Source of the DNA: Rehmannia glutinosa
Taxonomy: Eukaryota > Streptophyta > Magnoliopsida > Lamiales > Orobanchaceae
Direction: 5' to 3'
DNA length: 64,000 nucleotides
NCBI GenBank assembly: GCA_016081115.2
Contig: JABTTQ020000186.1
Coordinates: 1 to 64,000, forward strand
In this document: piece after piece, positions 44,355-56,800 of the stretch
How positions within the stretch are numbered: the first letter of the stretch is position 1
Layout of the letters: every line of letters starts with the position of its first letter
Notes under the pieces: model-generated
The model's database searches: none
What the model saw: only the letters and a program-made list of their open reading frames with translations
What the model was told of the DNA's origin: nothing
Translations under genes and position numbers: made by a program

Positions 44355-47300
44355 TCATCGCCTTTGCTGTCTCCGTCTTTCCTCTTCAGCTCTGTCGTCC
44401 TCTGCTCTTTTTATCTTCCTTTTTTCTTCAGCTGCTTTCTTTTTCTCGTAGGCTCTTCTGACAGCTTCGTCTTTTCTCTTCCTTTCTTATCTTCGTTGAC
44501 TCTCTTCCCATAGCTGATCTTGTCTCTTATTTTCTTCTTCAATCCTTTTGACATACTCAGCATTCTTCCTAGCCACTTCTAGATTTGCTATGGCATCAAA
44601 TCCAACCCAATAGATCCCTCATTTCTTCACTGGATCTATGTATTCAATGTTTTTGGGTAGAGGTCTAGGTCTAAAACCTCTTCCTCTTCCTCTGGGCGTG
44701 TATTGTACTGGAGCCTTCTTCTTTCCATCAGAGTGACCCGAGAGAGATGTTAGTAGTCACGCGCTCGTCGCCTTCTTCGCACAACTTGAGGCCTTTTTCT
44801 CAATACAAGTCCCAGGCTTGGGCCATGGACATGCCTTTGAAGTATCCTTCGGATTCGAGCGTTTTGAATTCATCAACTGATCTAGGCTCATTTCCGACGT
44901 CTGAAATGGCATCAGTGTCTCTTCCTACTGGAATGCCTCCGTATTGTTTCAAAGATATCCGTCACACGGGCATCCATTTTTCCTTCGACCTCCTTCATCC
45001 CTGCTTCTACGATTTTTCTCTTCTCAGACATAAGCACAACAGAGTGTTGGAGTGGCAGAGTCACTGGAAGTTTGTTGATTATGTCAGTTGTGACAAGGCC
45101 TTGTTGAGGGGTTTCAAGAAACAAAGAGAGTCATGTCTTTAACCTTCCCCTCAATCGCTTTTCCCTTTTCTTTTTTCTTGTTCTTGATTGTTTTCTTCTT
45201 CTTCTCACTTGATTCGTCATTTTCTTTCTCATGGTGACCGACCTTTTAACGTCTTTAGGTATTTCTCTTCCCCTTTTTGGCACCATCAAAGGAGAGAAAC
45301 CCCGAAACATGCCGCCAAGCACGAAATCTAGGCGGTGATATTTGAGTTTTGCTTGGATTACATTGCGGAGTATCTTTGTTCAAATTTCGAGCGGGTGACT
45401 TTTGATTCGCCGCCTGGCTTCATTTCAGCCATAAGAAGTTTGAACTTTGCATTCATATTTTCCTCTACGCTGCCAAGTTCTTTTCGATGAAATTCTCGCA
45501 GCAGTTCCATTTCAGTGGTATGAGAGGCATGCATCTTATCAATATTTTCTTGCATCCTCCTCTTCATGTCAGCACTATCGGTGCTCCAGATCAGCATATT
45601 ATTGTACAATGCCTTAAAGTATCGAACCTGTTCGCTCCGTATTGTACTCTGCTGCTGACACCATTCCCTTATCCGTACCATAATTCCTCTTAAATCTGCG
45701 GTGAGGGTGGCATCTCTACTGTCCAGTCGCATATCAAGTGAAGCTTGGTGCCGTTAAATCTTTTCAATCTCACCGATTATTGTCTTGAATACCTCACATA
45801 CCTCAGCAGTCACCTCGGTTCAAGCTGGCGGCCAAGCAGCATCGAAATCAAAATCTATGGGGACAATGAAGTCGGTGGGAATGACTGGATCTGGTCGAAT
45901 GTTGAAACGACGTTGTTCACGGGCTGTTTCTTCTTCAAGGTCGGACAACTCAATCTGGAAAGGAAAGGTTTCTTCAAATGCATCATCACGCACATATGGA
46001 ATTGAGGATTCAACTGTTCGTGCTTGTGATGATTCAGGTTGAGTCGAGCCTGCTGCAGTTTTGGGAGCCTGCGCAGATGACTCGGTCTTAGCTGGGCCTT
46101 GGTGAGATGATTGGCCAGCTGACTGCGCCTCAGCTGTCTTAACAGCTTCTTCGGCCTCAGTAGATTCTGCTAAGTGAATTTGCTGTTCCTCAGCTGCACC
46201 ATCAACGTCATTGGAAGATGATGAGTCTTGAAGACTTGGCTCATCATCAAAATTGAACTTTTGACGAGCAGCCTTGAATTCTGGCTTACTCGTACTTGGT
46301 AGAGCATCCTCAGCTGAGTCTTTGTGATGTTCAGTTGGAGTAGACTCAACTTCATCTGCAGATCCCAGGAAAGTTGTATCAGGATCATCTTGGGAATCAT
46401 GAAGAGCACTGATTTCCTCCTCTGAGTCAGCAATTATGGTCTGAGGAATGCTCTTATCTCCTTGAGTTTTACCTAGGGAAGTCTCAACCTCCCGTAGGCC
46501 TTCATTACCTCCTGCAGCCTCAACTGCAGCGGGGCCTTGTACAATCCCTTCGACAGGCGCAACTGTCTTAGGGTCTCCTTCAGTGGCATCCACAGGAGTC
46601 TCAACTCCGTGGATTGCACTTTCATTGCCTAGATTGTTAGCTCCCGGGGCATATTCATCCTGTGCCTCGACTGCATCAGCAGCGTCCTCAGCCTGCAAAG
46701 CTATTGGCACTTCAGCTGAGACAGATTTAACTATCTTAGCGTCGTCTGTGACAACTTGCTGTGGTTCTTTTTCTTGTTCCTTCTCCACTTTGCCTCCTAG
46801 ATTCATGGTGGAGTCAGCTGCAGCATCCTCCGACCTAGCTGCAGTGGAGGGAGTTTCCCCCTCAGCTGGCACACCAACTGAGTGACTTATGTTGGGGTCA
46901 CTCTGCTCCGGACTCCGGCTTTTTCCTTTGAGTGTTCAGTAGGGCAGGGATGGTAAGACACCTTCAGCAGGGGTTGGCTCAACTTGGGTGCCCAAATTCC
47001 CAGTGTCATCACCAGGTCCCCTAGATCCATCCTCTGAGTGAGCTGGGGAAGTGGTTGCAGCAATAACAGTGGCAATCTGCTGTACCACTCCCAATGGATC
47101 AATCTCCAGCTGAGTTTTGGAAGACTCTCCAGGTCCTTCCGTCAGCTGTTGCTCATGCATTATCCTGGATTCCCGCATGGCTTGCTGCATTTCCAACTCC
47201 TCAGTAGCAGCAACTGGGTCCAAGTCCTCATCACTTCCTGAGAAGGCATCAAAGTGAGGATGAGTATGATCTGTGGTTCCAGTGAAATGACAAATATTGG

Positions 47301-48972
47301 CCTTCTCAGGGGCTTCAGCTTCCTCTGCCAATCTCTCCTTCTCATTTTCTTTGAAGATCTGCAAGATATCTAGGCAAGTTCTCTTCATCCAGTGCCTGGA
47401 CCACTGTGGTCAACCCGAGGAAATTCATCAATTCTTCCTCTTCTTCAATGAATTCAGGTCTCTCGAACTGCTCCCTTGATCGACTAAGCTTCCATTTCCT
47501 CCATTCTCTCAGACGATTTTGGATGTCTGGATACGGTGGAGAGAGCATAATCACATCATCGTCATCTTCTTCTTGCTGGCCTTTTTCAGGAATGGAGGGT
47601 AGCATCGGCCGCTTCTTCACCTCAGCAAAGATCTCGCCGCGGTGGAGATACGATCTTGTTGTGGAGACTCGCCTATCTCTGCCTCTTGTTCTCGGCCTGC
47701 TTTTGTTTTGTCCACAGCTGGGTCTTCGACTTGCCTCTGCTGATCGGCCTCAGCAGACTTGGCTATTTCATCAATAACTTCTGGAGACTGCACTTCTCCA
47801 GCAGTCTCGGAGATTTTTTCCAGCTGAGTGGCAGACTCAGCTGTCTTCTCAAGCTCTGAACGCTTGGTGAGTCTTCTTCTTTTGGTCCTTACCAGAGGAA
47901 TTTCTGGTTCGGATATGGTTTCCTCTAACTCTTGGGCGGCGGGGGCCGGTGCATCTTTCTTGGTCTGAGAAGCTGCTTTTCTTGGCTTGACAATCCTTTT
48001 CTTCTTGATGGCAGGAGAAGGTATTTGAGGTTCCTTCTTCGCCTCGGCTGCAGGGGCAGGAGGCACGGCTGCAGGGGCAGGTGCAATTTTCTTCTTTGCT
48101 GATGGGGCAACTGGCTTCTTCGCAGCTGCGTGGGCAACGTTTTTCTTCGGAGGGGAAGTAGCAACTGTTTCTTCGGGATCAGCTGATTCCCCCTCGTTGG
48201 TATCCGCCCACTTGGCATAGGCTCTCATTTGAGCTCTAGAAAGGTTTGCCAAGAACATTTTCTTATTGACATGGAACGACTTTCCATGTCGGAGTGGAAC
48301 ACCCTTCACCTCTATCAACCGGCCAACTACAAGGCCATAGCCCAAAGATCCTCCGAATGACCCATCGTCCTTGAAGGATTTATTTCCAACATTTTGGCAG
48401 AGTCTGCATTGTACATACCCCTCGCCTTGATTGACCTTCTTCTCCTCCATGATCGCAGCCATGACGATCAGCTTCGTTTTGGATAGCTGATTGAAGCTTC
48501 CAAACTTCATACCCACACATTTCGCGACGATATCCATCAACTTGTGATAATCGTCCTTCAAACTTCTTATCTTATGTGTAAACCACCTTCGCAAAGACAT
48601 TCAAACCGCCACTTCCTTCCATGCGTGACCAAGTTTATATCGGCCTCAAATATCTCCCGTCACTCCTTCCGTGCAAAGCAAATAATGCTCCGTTAGATCT
48701 TCAGCAGTGATGGTGAAGTCCTTTCCATGAACAGAGGATTTGATGCCCTCGTTGTGAACCTCAGCATTCACGTAGAACTGTGCTACCTCCTCAACGTATG
48801 TCATTTGGAACTACATTGTGAAAAAGGGTTTCAGTCCAGATTTCTCGATTTTGTCGGCTATCTTCTTCACAAGGGTTTCATCGGAACCCTGTTTAACTAT
48901 CCCTTCGAAATCCACGGTAGAACCAGTGTGGATTTGCTTCCCTAGCTTGGTGAAATCGTAGGTTGATGCCAT
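44355..48972 (-). pseudogene. Long extra ('env-like') ORF of copia element A, broken
   Basis: Starts at ATG 48972 (MASTYDFTKLGKQ). It continues through MTYVEEVAQFYVNAEV and VHGKDFTITAEDL, similar in style to plant-transposon ORFs of unknown function. A longer open part (48600-47617) then runs CVGMKFGSFNQLSKTKLI, followed by an Ala/Pro/Lys-rich stretch. A very acidic, low-complexity middle lies at 47620-45820. A coiled-coil C-terminus (45732-45358; 44700-44355, Glu/Arg/Lys-rich) ends RRRQQRR and stop. Internal stops near 48810 and 48630 and several frame changes make it inactive. Position after pol and before the PPT matches the extra ORF of Sireviruses. I see no clear signal peptide or membrane segment, so 'env-like' refers only to location. 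A TATA-like cccatatataccat lies about 110 bp upstream of the ATG. Confidence 0.6.
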
Positions 48973-49169
48973 TTCTCTGAGTTTTTACCGGTGACGAACT
49001 TACTTTGAATATTTGGTAGGGTTTTGAGAGAAAAATGCTTTCTTTTCTTTTGGAGAGATGAACGGTTTTAAGTAATGTGAGAGAGAAACTGAACAAAATG
49101 GTATATATGGGTTATGAAAGGACGTGTTTTCGGTTTTTGAAATTTGATCAAGATCGACGGCTCAGATTT

Positions 49170-52100
49170 AGCACGCCTTTGGTGAATCCATTATCTGTCA
49201 GAAATTGAGATAATGTATCATACCATGCTCTTGGTGCTTGTTTCAATCCATATAAGGCTTTCTTGAGCTTATACACCTTATCTCCAAGAGTCTTCTACTC
49301 AAATCCTGGAGGTTGTTCAACATAGACTTCTTCTTCTAATAGCCCATTTAAAAATGCACTTTTCATATCCATTTGATATACAATAAAGTTCTTGTGAGCA
49401 ACATAGGCAAGAAACATCCTTATTGCTTCTAATCTTGCAACAGGAGCAAATGTTTCATCAAAATCTATTCCTTCCTCTTGGCAATACCCTTTGGCTACCA
49501 ATCTTGCTTTGTTTCTTACCACAGAACCTTTTCATGCATCTTGTTTCTGAAAACCCATTTTGTGCCAATAACATTTTGATGGGTTGGTCTTTGTACCAAT
49601 TCTCATACTTTGTTTCTTTCGAACTGATTCAGCTTTTCCTGCATGGCTTGAATCCAATGTGTGTCATCTAATGCTTGGGACACATCTTTTGGCTCTATTT
49701 GGGAAATAAAACAAGTGAACATAGCTTCTTGTTGGGCTCTGGATCTGGTTCTTACACCATCTCTTACATCTCCAATGACTAGCTCGTGGATGGTCTCTCA
49801 CCCATCTCACATCAAAGTTGGGTTAAGTAACCGGGTTTGGGTTGATCGTCTTGCTTGTTGTGTTGTCTTGAGCGCTCTGTCATCATCGCTTAGTCTGCAG
49901 ATTTTCCATTGTCTCTCGAGATTCAGCTATTTCACCTTCATCTTGATTGATTGCTCACCTTGGCCTTCAACATAGGGACTCTTTCTCAAGCATAGTTGGT
50001 CGATTTAGCTTATCGCCTAACTCTTCAATATCTTCTCCATTTACATTAGGTTCATCAAAAACCACATGGATAGACTCTTTCGTGACCATAGTCCTTTTTT
50101 TGTTCAAAGACTCTATAGGCTTTACTTTCAATTTGAGTATCCCCAAAAGATACCTTCATCAGCTTTAGCATCAAAAGCCTTCAGATTATCCTTTCCATTG
50201 TTATGGATAAAACATTTACATCCAAATATTCTAAAATATGCAACATTTGGCTTTCTCCCTGTCCAAATCTCATAGGGAGTATTTGTCAGCTGTCTATTTA
50301 TCATGCATCTATTTTGAGTATAGCATGCAGTATTGATGGCTTCAGCCCAAAACCTTTTAGGCAGTCCTGCTTCATCTAACATGGTCCTTGCAGCTTCCTT
50401 GAGAGTTCTGTTCTTCTTCTTTCGCTACTCCATTCTCTTTGTGGAGTCCTTGCTTGCAGAGATAATTCATGAGCAATACCATTTTCAACACAACATCGAG
50501 TTATTATACCATTGACAAACTCAGTTCCTCTATCGATCTTATCTTAATAATGGTTTGACTCTTATCATTTTGAACTCTTTTCATCGATTGAGGTAACTTC
50601 GCGCAAAGTTTCCTTCTTTTTACACATGAAGATTGTCCATGTATATCTTGAATAATCATCCACCACTACTAGAGTGTATTTCTTCCCACTTATGTCTTTT
50701 GGCTCAATGGACCAAATAGGTCCATATGCAATAGATGCGAGATCCTTGTTGAAGATGGACTTGACTTCTCTTTGAATGATGATTTGATCGCTTTCCCATC
50801 CGCATGCATCACAAACACTTTCCTTCTTGTACATCGAGTCCGTAGTCCTTCTACAAGATTACTCCTTGCAAGCTTTTTTGCCGATTGTCTTGAAATTCAG
50901 ATGACTCAGCTTCTTGTGCCACAACCAACTTGATTCGGCTATACTCTTTGCTAGCAGACAAGTGCTTAGTGTGGCAGTCGACCAATCTACCACATTCATG
51001 TTCTTTTGTCTGGATCCTTGCAACACTACTTCATTTGATTCAGTGTCTTTGATTTGGCACACTCCCATATTGAATCCAACATTATAGCCCTTGTCACAGA
51101 GTTGGCTGATGCTTAACAAGTTGAAGTTGAGGCCTTCAACATAAGCAACATCTGTGATTTCTAATCCATTTTTCTTGATGGATCCAGTTCCTCTTATTTT
51201 CCCTGGAGCTTCATTTCCTCCAAATATGACTTTTGCGCCTCTAATCTCCTTGAATTTTGACAGATTTTTCTTGTTCCCTGACATGTGTCTGGATCAACCA
51301 CTATCCATGTACCAGGTTCCTTGGCACTCAGCTGTTCCTTGAACCCGCAATCAAGGAAATCAGTTTTTAGGTACCCATACTTGCTTGGGTCCTGAGGGGT
51401 TAGTACTGTAAGATGATCCAACCAACCTATAGCCAAATTATCTGACTCTAAGAGGTTGCCATCTATCTGTGCGATAATCATAATTCACTTTGGCAAATTG
51501 CTTGGGGGCTTTAGGTTCATACAATTGTCTCTCTTGTCAGTATGCCTGTGTGTGTGTTTTAGCAATTGCCTTCTTTGGGTAGTTGTGATATTTCTGAGTG
51601 TAGTGGTTGGGTGCATATGTGTGCTGATGATAGCTCTTTTGCCTTTGGAATGACCTTTGCTGAGTTCTAGGTCTTTGCCATTTTGGCATGTATTCCATAG
51701 GTCTTTGTTGATATTTCACATTATTCCAATCAGCTTGACTTGGGTAGTTTCTACCATTTCCATCATTTGTGTTCCTTTGATAGAACTTCTGGGGATTCTG
51801 GTAGCTCTGTTTCTTCTTCACAGAGTACTTCCTGTTTGGAGTTTGCTGAGGAACTTTGCTGGATTTCTTCACAGTGTCCTCTCTCAAGATACTCAATCGG
51901 GTGTTTTTTCCTTTTCCTTTATATCCAAGGCCAGTTTGTTTGTGATTGTGCTTTGGAGTGAATGTGGGTGCAACATTTGGTGTCTTGGGTTTTTGAGATG
52001 CTTCATTACTTGAAGACCCTTTTTCCAAGATCACTCTGGGAGTTTGACTGTGTACAAGGGAATTGAATCCTATGCCTGTCTTGTCTCCACAATCGTTTTG

Positions 52101-52766
52101 GCTCATGATAAGATCATCCAATTATTTAGATGCCTTTGTGAATGAAGCAATCACATTTTTGAGATCATTTTCTCTCTTTTCTATAGTAGCTATCTCTGCT
52201 ATTAGTTTAGCATTCTCGGCCTTGACTCTTTGTTCTCATCGCCTATGTGACTTAGAGTACTCACTCCTTAGTCATTTTGTGAGTTTTGGCTTTTGACCTG
52301 GTTTTGTTTTCCTCATTTAATAGTGTGTGTGTGAGGATTTAATGTGCTCAAAGTCTTTCATCATTTTGCCTAATGAATTATAAAGATCAGTGGGTGATGA
52401 AGTGTGTGTGTCATAATCACTATCAATAGAATCTAAGTGAGATGAGTTAGAGTGTACCTCATCTTCTTGGTCAGGTTGATCTTGTTCTTTAGCCATTAGA
52501 CAGATCATAGCTTCTTCTTCAGAATCACTTGAGTAGTCAGCTTCACTACTTTCTGAGTCTGCTGTATCTTTTGACCTAGCTGTTTCAGCAGTCTCAGCAG
52601 CCAACATTGCCCTTTTCTTTTCTTGTCTTCTTTCTCTGAAGACTCTTCTTTCTTCTTCATTCCTGTATTTATTGACTACAGGATATGGATAGTCAATAGC
52701 AAAGTGTCCTGGTTGTCTGCAATTCCAACACAGGTTTTCAAATTTTTGATCAACTCTCTCATTTCT
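49170..52766 (-). pseudogene. Gag-pol of copia element A, degenerate and truncated
   Basis: Minus-strand order: gag tail with zinc knuckle CWNCRQPGHFAIDYP (the last Cys is Tyr, 52.73 kb), an acidic/Ser-rich region, and Gln/Tyr/Lys-rich linker. The protease core YMDSG-stop-SRHMSG (about 51.30 kb) has a TGA in place of the usual Cys codon. Next are GAG-pre-integrase (LWHKKLSHLNFKTIGKKA), integrase blocks (GPIWSIEPKDISGKKYTLVV; LPKRFWAEAINTACY; FRIFGCKCFIHN) and reverse transcriptase (VRNKARLVAKGYCQEEGIDF; KALYGLKQAPRAWYDTLSQF). Sequence stops after NGFTKGV near 49170. The YVDD box, the rest of RT and RNase H are absent, so a deletion joins RT to the extra ORF's promoter region. The upstream end is cut at 52766 by element B. 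Confidence 0.85.
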
Positions 52767-53172
52767 TGGGACATAAGAAAAATGGGGGAGGGCGTCGGTG
52801 AGACAAGGTGGTCGACCGGTGAGGGCGGCGAAGTCGACCCCCCGGGCGACCGGCACTGGGAGCATCCCTTTGGTTCGATCTTCTCGTTTCGTATTTTCTT
52901 CAACCCCAACCGGTCATAGTCAAGGCGGCCGCACCACCCTCCGACCGGTCCCCCTGTGTAAAATTTGCTGAAATTTAATTTCAATCTTGTCTCTGCGCGA
53001 CCGGTCACACCCCTTGTTTATCAGCAAACTATCCGTTGCATTTTCGATGACTTTTTCCTATTTTGTGGGATTGATTTCTAACACTCTATTGATGATTTTA
53101 AATGGTTTCTTTTGCAGCAAATCACTCCCCAAGGAGGAGCCTATGTCTGGAAATGAAAGCCAAGTCCTCTCC

Positions 53173-53180
53173 TATAAATA
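53173..53180 (+). promoter_or_regulatory. TATA box in B1 5' LTR
   Basis: TATAAATA followed by GAGGC and a CA-rich start region. The same site lies at 60388-60395 in the other LTR. Confidence 0.75.
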
Positions 53181-53450
53181 GAGGCTTCATTCAAGCAACA
53201 ATATATAACACTCCATACAAGCAAAGAGCAAACAAGCAAACACTTTCATATATCTTGTTGTATTAGCCTTAGCACTTTCACTTGCATAATTTTGAGGTCT
53301 AGGCTTTCAATTCTCGATTACACTTGTACTCATATTGTATCAATAATTATTGAGTTGTAATCTTGATTTTGGTCATCATTCAACACAAGACATCCTTGTG
53401 AGTATTCTTGTGGTAAGAATACACTTGGGTGATCTAGGTGATAGGTGTTA

Positions 53451-53550
53451 GAAGGTTGTGGTAATCTTCAAAGGTGTTGTAAGAGGATTGTGGTAATCCT
53501 CAAGGTGGTGTAAGAGGATTGTGGTAATCCTCAAGGTGTTGTACTAATTT
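53451..53550 (+). repeat. 30-bp hairpin-forming tandem repeats in LTR B
   Basis: Three units of the type gtaagaggattgtggtaatc followed by ctcaaggtg. Each contains the inverted pair GAGGATT/AATCCTC around GTGGT. The same array is at 60652-60751 in the second LTR. Confidence 0.85.
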
Positions 53551-53784
53551 TTGGTAAATTAATAAAATCTTTTTTTCTTTTTGAAATCCATCCCGGATAT
53601 AGTGGGGTGGTAGTAGATTAGGCCCTAGGTGGGTTGAACTACTATAAATCGAAGTGTGCTATTTACTTTCCGCAATTAGCATTTCATCTTTGCTTGAGTT
53701 TTACGAAAAAGAGGGCAAAATCTGAAAAACCGGGATAATCTATTCACCTCCCTCTAGATTATAGTAGCCACTTGGACTAACAAG

Positions 53785-53797
53785 TAGTATCAAAGCC
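53785..53797 (+). promoter_or_regulatory. Primer binding site of B1
   Basis: TAGTATCAAAGCC two bases after the LTR end, one base from the copy in B2 (TGGTATCAAAGCC). It is complementary to the 3' end of initiator tRNA-Met as in most copia elements. Confidence 0.85.
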
Positions 53798-53839
53798 AAA
53801 CTCTTTGGCTAGCTCGTTCCGAGTAAATAGGAAAGATCC

Positions 53840-56800
53840 ATGGCTACATATGATGCTCATCTCACCACCGGCGCCTCCACCAACAAGCCACCACTATTCG
53901 ACGCTAACAACTACGCATTTTGGAAAGACCGTATGGAGTGCTTTCTACAAGGGTGCGGGTTCGACATTTGGAATGTGGTTATTGAAGGAGTTGATCAACC
54001 AACCAAGAAATCGGAGGATGGCACCTCGACTCCTAAACCTTTCAAGGAGTTCGATGAAAACGACAAAAGCTTTCTCTCTAAACGGTAAGGCCTTAAATAT
54101 TTTGCATTGTTCTCTTACGGCTACCGAGTATAATCGCATAAGAGGCATAAGGTCGGCACATGAGGTTTGGGAAAAATTGGAGACAATTTATGAAGGGACT
54201 AAGAAGGTCAAGGAAGCAAGAAAGACCATGCTTGTTAAAGACTTTGAAAACTTTAACATGCATGATGGTGAGAACATATCCAAGATGGTGGAAAGGCTTG
54301 ATAATATTGTCAATCCTCTTGTGGCCCTCGGTAAAGTCATCTCCGAAGAAGACAAGGTAACTAAGGTATTGAATGCTCTTCCCGGCTCATGGTCCAAAAA
54401 AGTAACGGCAATCACGAAGGCACAAAACCTTGAGACACTTAAGTTTGACGAGCTTATCGGAAACCTCCTCATCTATGAAGTCTATCTCAAGGAGAGGAAA
54501 AATTCCAAACCATCCATAAATCAATCGGGTATGCAAATTATTCCTAAAGGCCTTGCTTCTTCTTCTAATAATGCATACTATGATAATGATGATGATGATC
54601 AGGAGACGGCCGCACTTGTTCGAAAATTTGCAAAATTTGTGAAAAAAAATAAAGCAAGAAAACCAAGAGATAATGCTTGCTTTAAATGCGGAAAACCCGG
54701 GCACTTCATTGCCGATTGCCCAAAGCTCGAACGTGGGATGAACTACTCGAAAGAAAAGGAAGCCATAGATGATGAAGAGGAGCAAAAGAAAAGGAAGCCT
54801 TTCACGAAAAAGAAGGCTCTAAATGCGGAGGTCAAAACGTGGGATGAACTACTCGAAACAACCGATAAGGAAGGAGAAACCGAACACGGTCTCATGGCCA
54901 TAGACGATGAAAACAATGAGGTACGCTCTAATTCTTCTACTTCCTCCATAGTTGATGACTTGCAATGTGATTTTGATGAATTGCAAATTGAGTTTCAAAA
55001 TTTAATTGTTAAATACAAATATTTGAAAAAGGAGCATAAGGAGCTTAAGGTTGAAAAAGAACAATTATTTACCTCTTATGAATCTCTAGACAAAGCTCAG
55101 GCTCTTACTCTTACTAGAGTTCACTCTCTTGAAACCGAAAAGGAATCGCTCACAAAAGATATTGAATGTTTGAAAAATGATGTGAATCGTTTCAACATAA
55201 GCACGGATAAAGTCACAAAAATTTTAGATGCACAAAGAGGTGAGCATTCCAAATTGGGACTTGGTTATAAGCCATTTCAAAGTGTTTTTAAGAAAAATAA
55301 CCAAGGTCCGACTTTTGTACGTGCTAATAGTTATAATAATCCTACATGTTTTTTTTGTGGCAAAGTTGGACATTATGCTAATAATTGCAAATTGAGAAAT
55401 AGCTCTAGATATGTTTGGAGACCCAAAAGTCTCAAAACTAACCCCCATGGACCCCAAAATTATAGGGTACCTAAAAGAAATTCTTTTGTAGGTAATAGGG
55501 GCTATAACAACAATGGAAGATTCAAAATGGCTTGTGGACATCGGATGTTCACGCCATATGACCGGGAGGAGAGAACGTTTTACAAACATCAAGCTCCAAG
55601 AAGAGGGTATGGTCATGTTCGGCAATGGGAAAGGAAAAATTCTTGGAAATGGAGAAATTGGTAACTCTTCTTTCTCTCTTAGTAATGTTCTTTTAGTAGA
55701 AGGGCTTAAGTTTAATTTGATAAGTGTTAGCCAACTTTGTGATTCAAATTATAATGTTTCCTTCAATAAAGAAAAATGCCTTATACTTAAAAATGGTGAA
55801 ATTATTTGTGAAGCAAATAGAAAAGGCGATCTTTACAAAATTTGTACAAGTGATTTGGTTAGTCAAAATGTTTCTTGTTTAATGGCCAATAATGATTTAA
55901 CTAGTATATGGCATAGGCGACTTGGACATGTTGGATACAAGAATTTGAAAAATATTTACAAAAACCAACATGTGAAAGGACTACCCAAATTGAATTTTGA
56001 AAATCTTGGCTTATGTGACACTTGTCAAAAGAACAAATTAGTTAAAAGTAGTTTTAAGCCCAAAAATGAAATTTCCACAACCAAACCCCTACAATTGCTT
56101 CACCTTGATTTGTATGGGGATATTGGTACGACAAGTCTAAGTGGGAAACATTACACTTTCGTTATTGTCGATGATTTTTCTAGATATACTTGGGCTCTTT
56201 TTCTTACCAATAAAAGCGATGCCGTTAATGAGTTTGTTAAGTTGTGTAGACTTATTGAAAATGAAAAGGAAGACACTATTAAGTCTATTCGAAGTGATCG
56301 TGGTGGAGAATTTGATGGTGAATTTAGAGTCTTTTGTGAAACCAAAGGATATGCTCATAATTTTTCGGCTCCAAGGACACCTCAACAAAATGGAGTAGCC
56401 GAAAGGAAAAATCGGACACTACAAGAGATGAGTCGGTCCATGCTCAATGAATTTTCACTTCCAAAATATTTTTGGGCCGAAGCCGTAAGTACCGCTTGCT
56501 ATGTCATTAATCGAGTTTATATTCGTCCTAAAATGAATAAAACTCCATATGAGCTTTGGAAAGGTAGAACTCCAAATATTAGTTATTTCAAGATATTTGG
56601 TTGTAAATGCCTTATTTTGAATACCAAGGATCAATTGGACAAACTAGATCCTAAGGCCGATGAAGGGATATTCATGGGATATTCAACAAAAAGCAAAGCA
56701 TATCGGGTTTACAATAAGACTAGTGGAGTTGTTGAAGAATCCATCCATGTCAAATTTAATGAAGCTTCGGTTGTTGAAAGAATACCTAATGATGAAAGTG

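Larger units (their letters stand above)
52766..53782 (+). repeat. 5' LTR of copia element B1, left part missing
   Basis: Matches the complete LTR at 59732-60990 from about position 59985 of that copy onward, and ends TTGGACTAACA. The first 235-250 bp of the LTR are absent. The join to element A falls at 'tgggac(a/g)taagaaaaatggg' near 52766-52770. Small indels separate it from the complete copy. Confidence 0.85.

Noticed and set aside
46583..47859. Several + strand open frames opposite the extra ORF of element A
   Set aside because: They are the antisense of an Ala/Glu/Ser-rich coding sequence, lack domains and have no independent support.
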